Below are positions 36,425 through 49,007 of a stretch of 64,000 nt of DNA, piece by piece. Under the pieces are notes generated by a model. It did not search any database. It had not been told where the DNA came from and worked only from the letters and a program-made list of their open reading frames with translations. Origin of the DNA: Brugia malayi (taxonomy: Eukaryota; Nematoda; Chromadorea; Rhabditida; Onchocercidae); the NCBI RefSeq assembly GCF_000002995.4, contig NW_025062479.1:12629721-12693720 (forward strand). The letters run 5' to 3'. A program made the position numbers and the translations under genes. Position 1 is the first letter of the stretch; every line of letters begins with the position of its first letter.

Positions 36425-39400
36425 CTACACGGGAAAGGCAGCCACATCAGACACAGTTTCACAAAGAATATTATTTACAAGCATGATTAATCGTCTCTCC
36501 ATACATAATTCAGTTTTCAGTATGGTTGCTGAAACTGCCATGCGTGACGCGGCAATAGAGGAAATACGTATTAATAGATGTGCAACATCAGCTGATATTT
36601 GTGGAAATAGCGACATTATGCGGCCCAACGACGGTACAGCTCTTGATAACAGGCGTAAATTTTCATCGGTAGTCAAGGCACGTGATAACGTTGTTAATAC
36701 ATCCAATAATAGTTCCACACGAATAAATGATGATTCTATTTTGTACTAGAAAAGGACAAAATTAGTCATGCTTATGGCTGCACAATATAAAGATGATGCA
36801 CCGAAATATAATCTAAGAGATTTTCTGAAATAAATGCTATTGTTACAGTAAAATCTGAGCAAAAGATCCAAAAGTTATTTCAGTTACGAAAAAAATTCAA
36901 AAAATAGTACAGAATCGAAAACGTCAAACTGTAAAAATATTAAACACAGAAAAATATTTAACAGAAATCTATCTAATGCAAATAATTCACATTTTAGTTT
37001 CTCAAATATTGAGATAGTTGAAAAACGTCTTTTTATGATTATTCACAGTGAAGAATAAAAATATACATCAAACAAACTAATAAAAAACGTGAAATCTATG
37101 CACTTTACGAATTTAATTCCACAGTACACCAGAATTACCCCCATTTAGAAACTGTACATTCTTGACCTTGATGATTCCCAGGTGCAATTTTAATCTACCC
37201 ATGGTAAGAATATCAGCAATACATCTGATTAATACATTATTTACCATTCGCCTATACTTATCAGATATCAATGAAAAGAGAAAATTTGAATCCATTTTCT
37301 AGAATCGATGTTCCGCCATCTTCTATTTAAAATTAAACTAAACTTCAGAATTCAAATTTAAATTGCATTCAGAAAATACATACTTGCTGTGCCAGCTCAG
37401 CAATAAGAACAATGGCAAAGATACGTTTCGAAATATCCGCCAATGCTAGGATTTCATGCACAAACTCCAGGCAAATATGCATTGATGGTATTTCTCGTAC
37501 AGCTAATGGAATTAATCGCAAGGGATAACCCTAAAATTCAATGAAACTTCGAATTTCAGATTTCAATCCTCCTTGAGTTAAACTTTTTTTTCAAATATGA
37601 GAAAAGCATCTTTTTCAAAAAATATGAGAAAAAAATTCAATTTAGCTAAGTGAGCAGAAAGAACAAAAGCTTTCTTGAATAATTTTATAAGTACGGAACA
37701 TATGTAGTATCTGAATGATAAAGGTGAAATGATTGGTTACATCCCGCACTTGCAATTTTACATTCATTCTTATACTTTATCTTTAGTCATGCATTCATGA
37801 CTAAAGATAAAGTTCATGAGAAAACAAAAAAATCAAAAAAGAAACGGCCAAGCAAAGACTGCAGTCTGAATTTTTTGTTGGAAACTCATAAGTAGCCCAA
37901 ATGGATAGAGCTCATAGCAAAAGAAGTTTTCAGAGCTTTAATCATAAATAATAACGAACAACCTGGAAATGAACTAATTTGGAAAGAACGGGATCGGCAA
38001 TGAACATCTGATGGATATGTGCGCAGCAAAGGCGATGGACAACGATATTCTTGAAACGTCCACATATTTCTAATAAAATCTGTACAACTGCCGAATCTTG
38101 CGCTCCAATTAATGAGCGGGCAAGCTCTTCCCGTTCTACGCGTTGATCATCTCTGTAAAAATGAAATGATGTAATAATCATTGAAAATACAGAAAATAAA
38201 ACTTGATCAGTCTAATTATTAAAAATAATAAACAACTATTAAAAAAAAAGATAATACCACAAATATTCTGCCAAATTTTGGTTCCAAAATTTCTTTCAAG
38301 TGATATACCTTCCAATCTGATTGATTTGTAGCTTTTGCAATAAGTATGTGCGACTTGCGGATAAATAAAACGAAAGAATACGTAAATAACATGGGAATAG
38401 AATATCATTTTCGAATAGGCGTTCATCGCATCGAAACAAAAACAACGGTTGTTCAACTAACATATCATGATTCAACTCCTCAGCAGACCAAGCGAAGACT
38501 GTAGCCTGAATTTTTTGGAAACTCATAAGCAGTCGAAATAGAAAAAAAAAAAAGAAAACAGAAAGCTAATGTCCAGGCGCCGATGTAATTGGCATCATTC
38601 ATCAGAACATCTCGTTTAAGTACTGATTACTTCATTTCATGCATAATCCGAGTTGAAGAAGTTCAACAATATAATCAATCAAAATTTGAGAAAAAAAAAA
38701 AAAAGCAAAATGCCAAAGGATACTGTTCTTAGCTTTGAAGACAAACTTCGCAAAGTGATCTCGGGACGACATTTTCCAGACGTTTCCAAATCGCTACTGC
38801 TCCATTTGCAAAAGCCACTGGTGTACATGGGTTGAGAGCAATGACCATTGCATGTATAATAGCGTCCATAGCTTGTACCTGTTCGCGCAGTGTGCTTTTT
38901 TGCAGCAAACGTATAAAACGCATAGAATTTGAAGGATTTTCATCAATTCTATTGAAAGCTTTCAATAGTAAACCTGTTGACAATGGGACTCTCCTGTAAC
39001 AATAAATCTTTCCGTAAAAAGTAATCTCAGGATGAACACACCTAAATTTGCGTAAAATTGTATGACAACGGATAAAATTACCATTTCATCAAATTTCTAT
39101 TTTTACAGGAATGCATATTCCTGGAAGTTTGAAACAATTTATTGGTTAATCCTAATTTTTTCCAGATATGATTTAACATAAATGAATCATGTTAAAAAGC
39201 TGTATTAGTGAGTAGACTGAAAGAAAATAAACAGAAAATTGTTTCACCGAGCAGTAGTTTTGATTTCAGGATTCTTCAATTCATCGTCTACAGATAATAG
39301 TAATGAATCGACAGTTGGAAGCATATACGGGTAATAGAGGCCGCATAAATAAACTAATGGCGATCGAATAGCACGAAAGTGCTCCGGTCGAGTTTCAACA

Positions 39401-42400
39401 ACATTTAGCAGCAACCGCACAGGTATGACTCTTTCGACTTTGGTACTAAAATCTGGAGCTTATTATATAATAATAAGCAGACAATCTGATTAATAAGTTA
39501 TTTCAGGCATCATCTATATATGCGCACTTCATTGATTAAATGCTTGGCTAATGATAGTGTTTCCATTAAATCAATACAGAATTTGTTGATCAAATGATGA
39601 GGGAGGAAAATAAAAATAATACCTGTAAAAGTATTGAACACTTCTCTTCTGAGCATGGCTCTCAAAGCTTTTTCGGTAACAAAGAAGAAAGAAAAATGTA
39701 AGCAAACGCGGTACCATCTTGCTTTCATCCATAACTTCGCCATTAAATAAATTCTGGAAAATGCAATTCATCTGAACATTAATTATTCCTGTGTGTGCCA
39801 GTAAAAGTTAAAACATCAACCATTCGCTCTATAACAAGATTTATTAATTGATAAAAACAAATTCAGTGGCCAAAAAAAAAAAAAAACTCCATTTTCGCAG
39901 GATCTCACAAAAATTACACGACACTTCTTGTTTAGCACATCATATATTACAACTCTAGTTCTTACTAAAATTTTGCATCTCTACACGATATTGTAGAATA
40001 GATTCAAAATTTAGCTTTTAATATAGAAACTTTTAAAAACTTAGTAACAGTAGAATCATTTTGATTTTCCTAGTCTTTAATAAATCGTTAACCATAAAAA
40101 TATTGTTTCATTAAAATGTTGATCATCCTTGTGCCATTTTCGCAAAGCAGTGAATATTTCTGCGATCGAAAACTTAGAGTTTCAATAAATTTCGCATTAT
40201 TATATATCCCCTAAATTTTCATCTAATTCTAGAAGTAAGTAAAGTTCTAACCACTAACCAATATGAAGTCCTCTGACAATGGACGATTAGCAGAAGTGAA
40301 TTCAGCAACGGCAAAACAGCTTGCAGCATATGCATTTAGCAAATCTGTTACCACTGGATGTAGCGGTGTCGCACAATTTGTTATCTGTGCACCAATCCAA
40401 TCCTACACATCAAAAAAAGATACATAAAATTTTGCATATTGCATATTACGCAATGTAGAACGATTCAAAATTCAACTTCTAACACATGAACACATGTGTT
40501 AGAAGTTGTAAAAAGAACTTTATAAAATTTAAGAACACATTTTGAATTAGAACTCAACATGGGATATTTAAAAACAAAGAAAAAAGGCTGCAAATGAAAG
40601 CCAGAGAGTTTAAACTAAAACTTAAACATCAAAAGCTTGCAAGCTTTTCCTTACTGCAGTTTTCATAAAAGATGTATTACAGAAAAAGTGTCTATCGCCT
40701 TTTTTCGGATCAAGTATAGGGAAGAGTTTCACCTTCAAATTAGCAAATACAGCAGTTACTAAGGAAATCAAAATAGAACCATTCATAACTCTAATAAATT
40801 CAGCATAAGTCATTTTCAAACCATTAAAATTAAAAATAAATCAGATTTGAATTTTCACCAGTGCCAAGCTATCACGTCTACTTAGCTATTTCAAGCACTG
40901 CTAAATTACGATCAGAAAGGGAGAAAAGGGTGATTTCAGAAGCAAATCTATAAATGTACTTCCAGAATGAAAAATAATGAAATCTTTTTAGGAACAAACC
41001 TGAATAGGAACAGAATATTTTGAAAACGAATTAGTTGAAAGTAATTGAGTTATACAGTGGGCTGGAAGAAATCCCTGGTGGTGAGAACTAAGGAAACGAG
41101 TGACGGGCATTTGCGAAGCCCGCTCTGCTATATCACGTTCAGTCATAGCATGTCGCAAGAATAGATTCTTCAGTGTTGTAAGATTTCGTACATTTACAGT
41201 AACCTGGAAGTTTTCTTAAAAAACAATGGTGTAAAAATACTGGACAATCTAACAGAAAATAAAACTGCTGATTCAAGAAGAAAATATCAAGCTAAAAACG
41301 TGCAGATATTATCCAAATGATATAAATCAGAAACAACTGACTCCAGTTATGCCAGAAATAATTTAGTATATATAGAAATAATACTAGCAAAATCAGAGAT
41401 AATATCTAGGTGAAGGACAAAATCAAATATTATTACATTTATGATTCGATCAAATTAATTGTTCTTCATTCTTGTTCTAGCATCGAAATCAAGTTTAAAA
41501 TCTCTTTTATTTAGAGTTGTGGAGATTTACATCTCCCACAGTGTAAACACAGTGGTTAACTGCATGAAGAATTAAAAATGCATTGATAAAACTGCATATA
41601 ATCAAAGTTATAAAAAATTAACAATGTTTAAAATAGTACCTTGAAAGCAAGAACACTAGAAATAAGGACAGCAAGTTGTTCACTTTGTGCAGCATGTAAA
41701 TGAATTGATAACAAAATGAAGAACTGTTGCAGTGTTGGAGAAGCACTGGATGAAGCTCGTTGCTTGAGCCAATCCAAAAATGCTATAATTGAAGCTTCCA
41801 CTTCCTTCTCATCACCGAGATGCAACCTTGAAACAAGCAATGGTAAAATACTGATCAGTTCACAGCTTTGCAATAGACTCGCTCTTTCTGTGCTACATAA
41901 TAATTCCATAACAAAAAACTGAAGAACACAATAAAAAAAAGCAGTTATATGGATCCCAGACATTCGTAGCGCAATCAGGAGCCTGCTTTTTGAAGACTGC
42001 ATGTATACTTTTTGTATATTTACTCTTTACTTACTTTTTGACATTATCACTTTTACATGATTAATTTAGTGTTTTTGACGAGAACTTGGAGTCCACTTCC
42101 CAAATTTTTATCTAAAACCCAAAAGTTAGCGAAATAATTTTGTGAAAAATAGAAATGGAGAGGAAAATCATAACGAACAAAAACAGGACATAAATAATGT
42201 TGAGTAAAGAGAAAGATGTCTTCGCTGACTGTTCAGAGACTTCTCGTTCATAAAGTTCAATATTTGGAAATGTTGATCTTTCTATATGACAGGTGTTGAA
42301 AGTAGTAACTGTTGTAAAATGTTAACAAAGTAGTGAACTTACGGTATTAATTGTGGACAAGCAATGATGACAGATAATGCTGTCATTATGTATCGATCAT

Positions 42401-45400
42401 CATCCAAATCCGTTCGAGTGAGAAACAGCAACCACGAATTTGTTTCATCATAACTCAAACGCATACCTGCGTTAATACGAAGAACTGCCAGTAACTGCGC
42501 TAAGGTGGCTTCAGTACCATCATTGATCGTGCTGCAGTAGTCAAAATTAAAATTTATATGAGTCGAAAATTCGTTTTGCTTTTTTCTGGAGATTTTAAGA
42601 CTAAATTCTACGACAACAGAACAGTTCAATTTATTGAAATAATAGAAAACAACTTTCATGCAAAAGTTTTGCTAGCAAAAAAAAAAAAAAAAAAAAACTT
42701 TTTGATTATTCATTGCAATCCCAAAACTAGAGAACAATCAAATGGTTTAGCACTAGGAAAAAGCCTCCCAAAAAAAAATTTTGCAATTTATATGGTTAAA
42801 ATAATCCAATTCATCCACCGACTGATCAAGCTTAGAGAATCTGGCATCAGTTTGCTCTAATTTCTTTAAAATTGGCTTGAAGCTTCTGGATGTCATAATG
42901 TGTACAAGAGGATTCCGTGGTCAGTGACAAATCTGCTTCATAAGAAATTAAAATTACTGAAAATACTGCAAACCTCGACGAGAATGCACTTATAGCCTCC
43001 GAAATTCGATCCCGTAGAAGTTTCACAGCTGGTTTGTCGGATGATCGATGTATAAAGGCAGCCAAGGAACGCTTATTTAGCAATGCGCAAAGTAAATTGT
43101 TTATCAACTGAGCGCTGCTTAAACAAACACATATTAACATTAGGGCCAAACTATTGCCATTTGAGGTGTTTGCATCCAGAAGCTGAGAAATGCTTCGTTC
43201 AACAAGATATGGATCTATAGAGAGCAGCTGAAATGTAAGGATTCTAAAGTAGAGATATACAAACAACATATATGAGTAGTTTTACAAGTTAGAAAATGTG
43301 AAAATCAAGTCAATATGATAATGAGATCAACTAACTCGAGTTCCCTACCAAGGTTCTGAAACAAGAGGTTTGCAAATATCATGCTTTAACACTGTTTAGA
43401 TACTATACATATGTTACCATAATCTAACAGCACATAACTATTGACTTACGGCCAACCATTAACAGTGATTTAGATGAGATGATGATAAGTTACTGTTTAT
43501 GGGATACAGTGAATTAATTAGCAATATAACTATAGTTTGAAACATCTGCATAAAATTTCCTCAAAATTTACTAGGGGAAGAACAGAAAAAAAGAGAGCAT
43601 CAAATGTTTCATTATGTTCAACAAACCTTTAATAATAAGTTGTTTCTATTTTTACTGATAACATTATCATCATCCAGCAACTGAACCCTCAATAGGTAAT
43701 CAACAGTGGATTCCAATGAGTCGCTGACATTACATATTAGCTGCAAAGAAATCAATGATCATTGTATTTCATTGTACTAGGCCAATTCCATCTTCCAAAA
43801 ACTGGTAATTGAATATTAGCGAATTATAAATTCCGTATGTTCATTAAGCAATTTTTAACATTTACCATGGTGATCACAGTTACGGCATTAGGTATTGACA
43901 ATAAGGGATGAATTATTAAGGCAGGATCGAAGCGATTTGGCATGTATAAAGCACATACGGTCATTGCGCACACGACTTCTTCTAATGTTGATTCCTGCTC
44001 AAAGATATCCAGATTTGTCCCATTATCCATATTTCTAGCAACTAAAAGATAATCGTTTTAAAACATATCTGGGAATATTAGCTAGGCGAACTTTTGGCGT
44101 CTGCATCAACTCGGGAGCTCCCAAGTAAATTTCATATTATACTAAACACCATGCCACATTCTTATCTCTAAAAGAGGAATAAGTAGTGCTGAATAAGCAG
44201 TTGTTAATGGTTTTACACTGTTTCCTAAATAAAAAATAAAAAATTAGTAATAAGTAGCAAAACTGCTAGCATCTACATATCCCGATTACTATTTTGCTAT
44301 CACCAATAAAGCATCAGTATCTCTCCCTTTCTGCTATGCCAGCTTATAATATAATTAGATATCAGCAAGGAAGAATTGAAAGTATAGACCAACTTCTCAT
44401 AAAATTACCATTAGTAGATACCTGATCATTGTAATCTATCTTATACCTAACGAATACCTACTATTAGCAGATACTCATAAAATTACCAATACCAATATCA
44501 TTATAATTATAAAAATTGTGGGATACAGCAATTATTAGGACTGCATTCTGTTCAAAGTTATTTTAGACTAAAGCATCATTAAAAAACTCTGTTCAGTTAA
44601 TAAACATGGCAATTCGTCGATGCAATATTTTGACATACATATATTTGACAATGCACAGGAAACATTATTTGAATATAATTAGTCATGTAGGTAGTTTCCT
44701 TGCTTTGATGGATATAACTAACTGACATAAAAGTTCAGCCATCCCACTCGAATTTATGATTAAGATCAGAATACCGAAAGTAAGAAAAGTTCTAACTTCG
44801 ATCAAGTAGAAATGCAACAATTTTGAGTTTCATTTGTGGCGGTGCGGTTTCAAACGGTATTTTACGAATACTGTCAATATCTTCCACTGTTGCTTTATTT
44901 AAATCATTCTCAACAGCCATAACGTCGGCACTTAAAATTTGAAACAAAGAATTGCACTGAGGAAATTCTAGTAAACGACGTCGAAGCTGATCCTAAAGAA
45001 TTTCCGAAAATACATTGTTCATGGCAACAGTTTCTAATAATTGTATATTATTCAAGAATCACTAAATTTTCTAGTGTCAAAAAAATGGTACTAACATTGC
45101 GATTTTTACTCTAAAGATTGAGACTTTGCTTTCACAGTCTCATAAATTTGTCTGCTCAAATTCGTTTCACTAGTTTCCTCACTAATTACTACAGAAACAG
45201 TAACTGTTTTTAGTTCGTCAGTTATTCTTTAAACTGCTGATAAGGAGAAACAACGTTCAATAATTCTGTGTTTCCATGGGTTCGTCAATTTAAAATCAGG
45301 AACTGTTCAGAATTTTTGAAGTCTTAAGTGGGGATAAAAATTACCTGAAAGCGAAAGCCTGAACAAGCAAAAAATGAAAAAACAATCTCTTCCTTTTTTC

Positions 45401-45729
45401 TTTACCATCTTTATCAAACATCTTTTTCCATGATTCTCCAAGACAGACTTTTTCGAACAAAAATTTTTCAGGATTACTGATAAGAAATTTCATCGTCCCA
45501 GTGTACAATGAAATTTTGGTTTTCCTCAAAAAAGCGACACTTAAAGGTTCTCAAAAAAACAACTAACCAAAGACTCATCCGAAAATACGCAAGCCGATGA
45601 AAAGGAGGATAGCAAAAGCGATGGCAGGAATGGCTGGATTTGTTCAAGATCGAATGTATCGATGTTATCGATGAAAGTGCCATTCTTCAATGCAGCATAT
45701 ACCGGTTGGGGTACTGGGCTTGGTACCAT
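36425..45729 (-). CDS. INTS2: Integrator complex subunit 2
   Basis: Sixteen exons: 45729-45568, 44992-44797, 44041-43866, 43740-43627, 43227-42974, 42531-42343, 41982-41640, 41203-41000, 40402-40259, 39753-39623, 39445-39248, 38993-38747, 38505-38309, 38152-37963, 37530-37384, 36745-36425. They join in phase to about 1070 residues (human 1204). Matches to INTS2: HHQGFLPAHCITQLLSTNSF, the FLFRCDERLFE block, REELARSLIGAQDSAVVQI, then KLVHFQGYPLRLIPLAV and REIPSMHICLEFVHEIL, with a C-terminal helical stretch. INTS2 is a core helical-repeat scaffold of Integrator, which cleaves snRNA 3' ends and attenuates paused RNA polymerase II in the nucleus. The exon 7 acceptor is uncertain: 41918 has the better acceptor but breaks phase, 41982 keeps it. 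Open frames in its introns (37113-37295, 40622-40819) are not coding. Confidence 0.92.
37774..37813. repeat. Perfect inverted repeat, 18-bp stem, 4-nt loop
   Basis: ACTTTATCTTTAGTCATG at 37774-37791 pairs exactly with 37796-37813; loop CATT. In an intron of INTS2. Confidence 0.88.
37847..37906. repeat. Diverged copy of an INTS2 exon/intron border
   Basis: About 60 bp resembling 38485-38543, which spans the 5' end of the exon starting at 38505 and its upstream acceptor. Shared blocks are CCAAGC-AAGACT, TGAATTTTTTG and GGAAACTCATAAG. This copy is inside the downstream intron. Confidence 0.65.
40473..40508. repeat. Perfect inverted repeat, 16-bp stem, 4-nt loop
   Basis: CAACTTCTAACACATG at 40473-40488 pairs exactly with 40493-40508; loop AACA. 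In an intron of INTS2. Confidence 0.88.
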
Positions 45730-46108
45730 TTCCAGTCCTGTAATCTTCGCATGACAAGTAAGTGATGAGTTAAGCAAAGAGTACGAGAGAATAAGTCCAA
45801 ACAAAAAAAACAAGAAATAACTAAAAGACAAGCAGTACAAAAGCCCGATAATTACTATACCAATCACCCCCTGGTACCGAAAGAGGTAACTTTCGTTTAG
45901 GTGATTAAGGGTATTGTGTGCTGGTAGGATTAATGATTTTATAAACATTGGGAGGAGTGGGCCTACAATGGTTTAACCTTCGTTTTTCCTTAGTGAACTG
46001 GACAGTGCTGTTCAACGCGATGCTTTCATTCTGAATGGAATAAGAATTATTGATTGGTCACTGCTTTTTTCTAATAATTCAGATTTCTGATTGTCATCGT
46101 CGTCATTC
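45730..46108. promoter_or_regulatory. Shared divergent promoter region of INTS2 and com-1
   Basis: Only 379 bp separate the INTS2 ATG (minus, 45729) from the com-1 ATG (plus, 46109). A CTAATAATTCAG acceptor ending at 46081 precedes the com-1 start and GATTACAG precedes the INTS2 start, both possible leader sites. No TATA box or other element stands out. Confidence 0.5.
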
Positions 46109-47669
46109 ATGAATGCTGCTAGGGCAGTGTTGCCCTCCTACACAGAATCTGTTGATGTCGCGGTAAATTCCAATTCACAGGATGACACTTCATTTCTTGG
46201 TGCTACTACTTCGCCAACCAGTCTCGTCGAAAATCATGGAGCATCACAAAAAGTTTCCGAAATTTCGCTAGATGCCATATTTGGACAAGAAAATTGTCAA
46301 CCACTGTTGGAAACAGGTCTGAAAAAAAGCGGTAATCCGCGTGATATTTTCGATACAGCTGATGATATTCCAGAAACACCGAAGTCCGTAGAAATCATCG
46401 ATTTAATAACACCGAAGAAGACTTCACAAAACAGATCACCTCTTCTTCCCACTCAACCACTACCGACGACTTGTACAAGTTTTATGCAGCGACGACCAAG
46501 AACCTGCTGTAATGGCACTTTGCATAATTGGATTAACTGGTCCAAACCACCACCGAGACCGGAACAGGTTAATGCAGATAAATATGCTCCTTGGTTGAAT
46601 ATTAAACTCGATGTCTCTCCAAAAAAACTGGATCCCGTCACCAAGCAAACATTAAGCAGTATGAATGCAGAGACAACCGTCAGTGGTTCGTGCTCGTCGC
46701 AGATTTCATCAGAGTCTTTAACAGGTTCTGCCGGAATTCAACTGATCTTCCCAAACTATAATTCCGGAGAGTTCAGAAAACTAACCTCCAACACTAGAGA
46801 ATGCTCAGAGAACCAAATATCTGGAGAAATTACGGTATTGCAAAATTCTTCGATGATATTAGGACCAACTTTACCTGTAACTTCTACTAGTCAAGAAGAA
46901 ACAGGTGAAGATCAGCTGGATGTTATTTCTTCCATATCTGATGATTTTTCTCTCCCGCTTACTCCTTCTCCTCCTAAAACATTACGCAAAGCAGAAACGC
47001 TAAAGCAAGTATCACTTGCAACAATGCTGAATCGAAGTAATGTGGTTGATTGTTATACTGTTCTGGAATCACAGCATACACGTTCTCTAATGAAAGTGAT
47101 ATCTTCACCAACATTTTGTCGAAATGATGGGAAATATGTGAACAATGAGCTGACTTCACGATTTGACGATGATGGTAAAGTTCGACGGAAAAAAGCTGAA
47201 CGACGTTTATTGCATGGCTACGATTGTCCATGTTGCGCGGATTACTACGAAGCCTTGGGATTAAATCAACATGAGCGTAATAAACGGATTGATCAAGTTA
47301 GTCAAAATTTTATTTCGATTTCATCATATACTTAGAATCGCATGTCCACATAGATATAAGATAATCGTTAGGAATGTGATGGGTAGAATAGAACTTTTTT
47401 CGATATATCGATATGGATTGGTTTGTAATCCTTAGGAACAGATTTTGATATTGCATTTAATTCATCCGTATTTTTTACAGGTTAGTAAACACAGAGATAT
47501 TGAAAAGGAACCATCTACTCCTGAATATTATTGGGAGGTTAGGATGCCAAATAGAGAAGAACAACGCCGACGCGGGCAAATTATTGAAAGCACTTCACCG
47601 ATTGCTCTTAAGACACGTTATCCGGAATACAAGCCGAACAGACGTGCTTGCCGTAGACTTTTCATTTAA
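46109..47669 (+). CDS. com-1: CtIP/Sae2/COM-1 DNA double-strand-break end-resection factor
   Basis: Two exons, 46109-47296 and 47481-47669, give 458 residues. The long first exon is Ser/Thr-rich and disordered, with repeated S/T-P sites (ETPKS, LITPKK, LPLTPSPPKT). The C-terminus is the CtIP/Sae2 domain: RRLLHGYDCPCCADYYEALG, then VSKHRDIEKEPSTPEYYWEV. Thr 409-Pro 410 in PSTPEYYW aligns with the CDK site of CtIP and Sae2 (human T847, yeast S267), whose phosphorylation licenses resection with MRE11-RAD50. Expected role: nuclear end processing in homologous recombination and meiosis, as for C. elegans COM-1. The ATG at 46109 follows a likely leader acceptor at 46081; an earlier in-frame TTG is not needed. 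I do not see the N-terminal tetramerisation coiled coil of vertebrate CtIP. Confidence 0.87.
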
Positions 47670-48829
47670 TAATTGGTTTTGTTTTGCTGACTCTTTGCAT
47701 TATAAATACTTTGAGTAATGTGAATTGTTATCTAACTTTTGGGTAAGATGAGCTTTGTGGTTGCATATGGAAAGTCCATCCATATATGACCTCATTTGAT
47801 ATATATGCACTGATGACCACACTGGTTGGTGAACTTGTCACCAATCAGTTGAAATTTGGAAACATCCAAGTTTCGAGATTTTAATGGGATTGATAGATTT
47901 ATGGCTTTATTACCGACTTTGTTAAATAGTTGTTCTGGGATATTCTTATGTTATGCATTTAAATGCTTTTTACCGTTATGTTTTTTCTGGTAAAACTACC
48001 TTAGCAATATTTTTCAAAAAACTTAGGAGCCTTATTGATTGATTTGAATGGCTATTGTTGATCACATGATTCATAAGCACTTTTTTTCACTGGTCCATTG
48101 TATCCTTTCCGTGTATTCATTTCCATTCTACTTATTTAATACGACATAAATCAAGCTAATGTTTCGAAAAATTATAGACCTGGTGTCTGCAATAGACCTC
48201 TTGAAATCTAAGAAATGCGTGTGATTTTCTTTACTGACTGTTATTTTTTACTGAAAAAATTTGTTTGGATCAGATTTCCTAATTGATAACTTCTCCGAAT
48301 TATTAAAGTCGAATTTTAAAACTCGTGGTTTTGAAGCCCGAACCTCTGTTTTTTAATTCAATTTTGTGTACATCTCTTTCTAAAATTATTTAGTAGGAAT
48401 TTTTTAATTTTTATTAAGAAGCTATGAATATATCCGATTTTTTTACCTGATGTCTTTTTAAAACATTTTATGCTACTTGCTTTACTTAAATTTACTTGTT
48501 GTTGCTGAGCCATCACATTTTATTACTCTAAACTTTTATGAACTACCTCTTTTATCTTCATATATAAATTCCACATGTATAAATTTCATCAAAATATCGG
48601 ATTTTAATTATTTATGAAGTTTTTTTCAGACATATCTGAAGGTTACAATTTTTTCCCTAAAGGTTATGGCGTCATGACGTCGCTTCAAAGTGCGACCAAA
48701 AGTTTAATGTTTTTTTTTTTTTTTTTTAAGCAGGAGCTAATAGAGGCTTGAAATATTAGTTATATGGAGACCTTATTTGTACTTTGAGTTTCAGGTTAAC
48801 TATTATAGCATATGACCAAGAAAGTTCAA
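47670..48829. other. Spacer between com-1 and prefoldin 6
   Basis: No coding seen. It includes a run of about 20 T residues near 48711-48727. Both flanking genes are on the plus strand. Confidence 0.6.
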
Positions 48830-49007
48830 GGCTAAATTTTAATTAGGCTTAATGCTCTTACAATGCTCTTACTCTTGCTATTCAGTATTTCAGATTTCGA
48901 GACAGGATGGGTGATTTTGGCTAAATTTTAATTAGGCTTAATGCTCTTACAATGCTCTTACTCTTGCTATTCAGTATTTCAGATTTCGAGACAGGATGGG
49001 TGATTTT
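48830..49007 (+). repeat. Exact 89-bp tandem duplication over the prefoldin 6 start
   Basis: Copies 48830-48918 and 48919-49007 are identical. Each holds the GTATTTCAG acceptor and ATGGGTGATTTT, so the leader site and first codons of prefoldin 6 exist twice. The upstream ATG (48907) reads only M-G-D-F-G before TAA. Within each copy AATGCTCTTAC is itself repeated. Confidence 0.95.

Noticed and set aside
37113..37295. Minus-strand frame between the last two INTS2 exons
   Set aside because: INTS2 similarity continues directly from 37384 to 36745 with matching phase, leaving this frame inside an intron.
40622..40819. 65-codon minus-strand frame in INTS2
   Set aside because: Starts with TTG, lies in the intron between 41000 and 40402, and INTS2 residues on both sides join without it.
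46974..47231. Antisense frame across com-1 exon 1
   Set aside because: Shadow of the com-1 coding frame, with no start context or similarity of its own.
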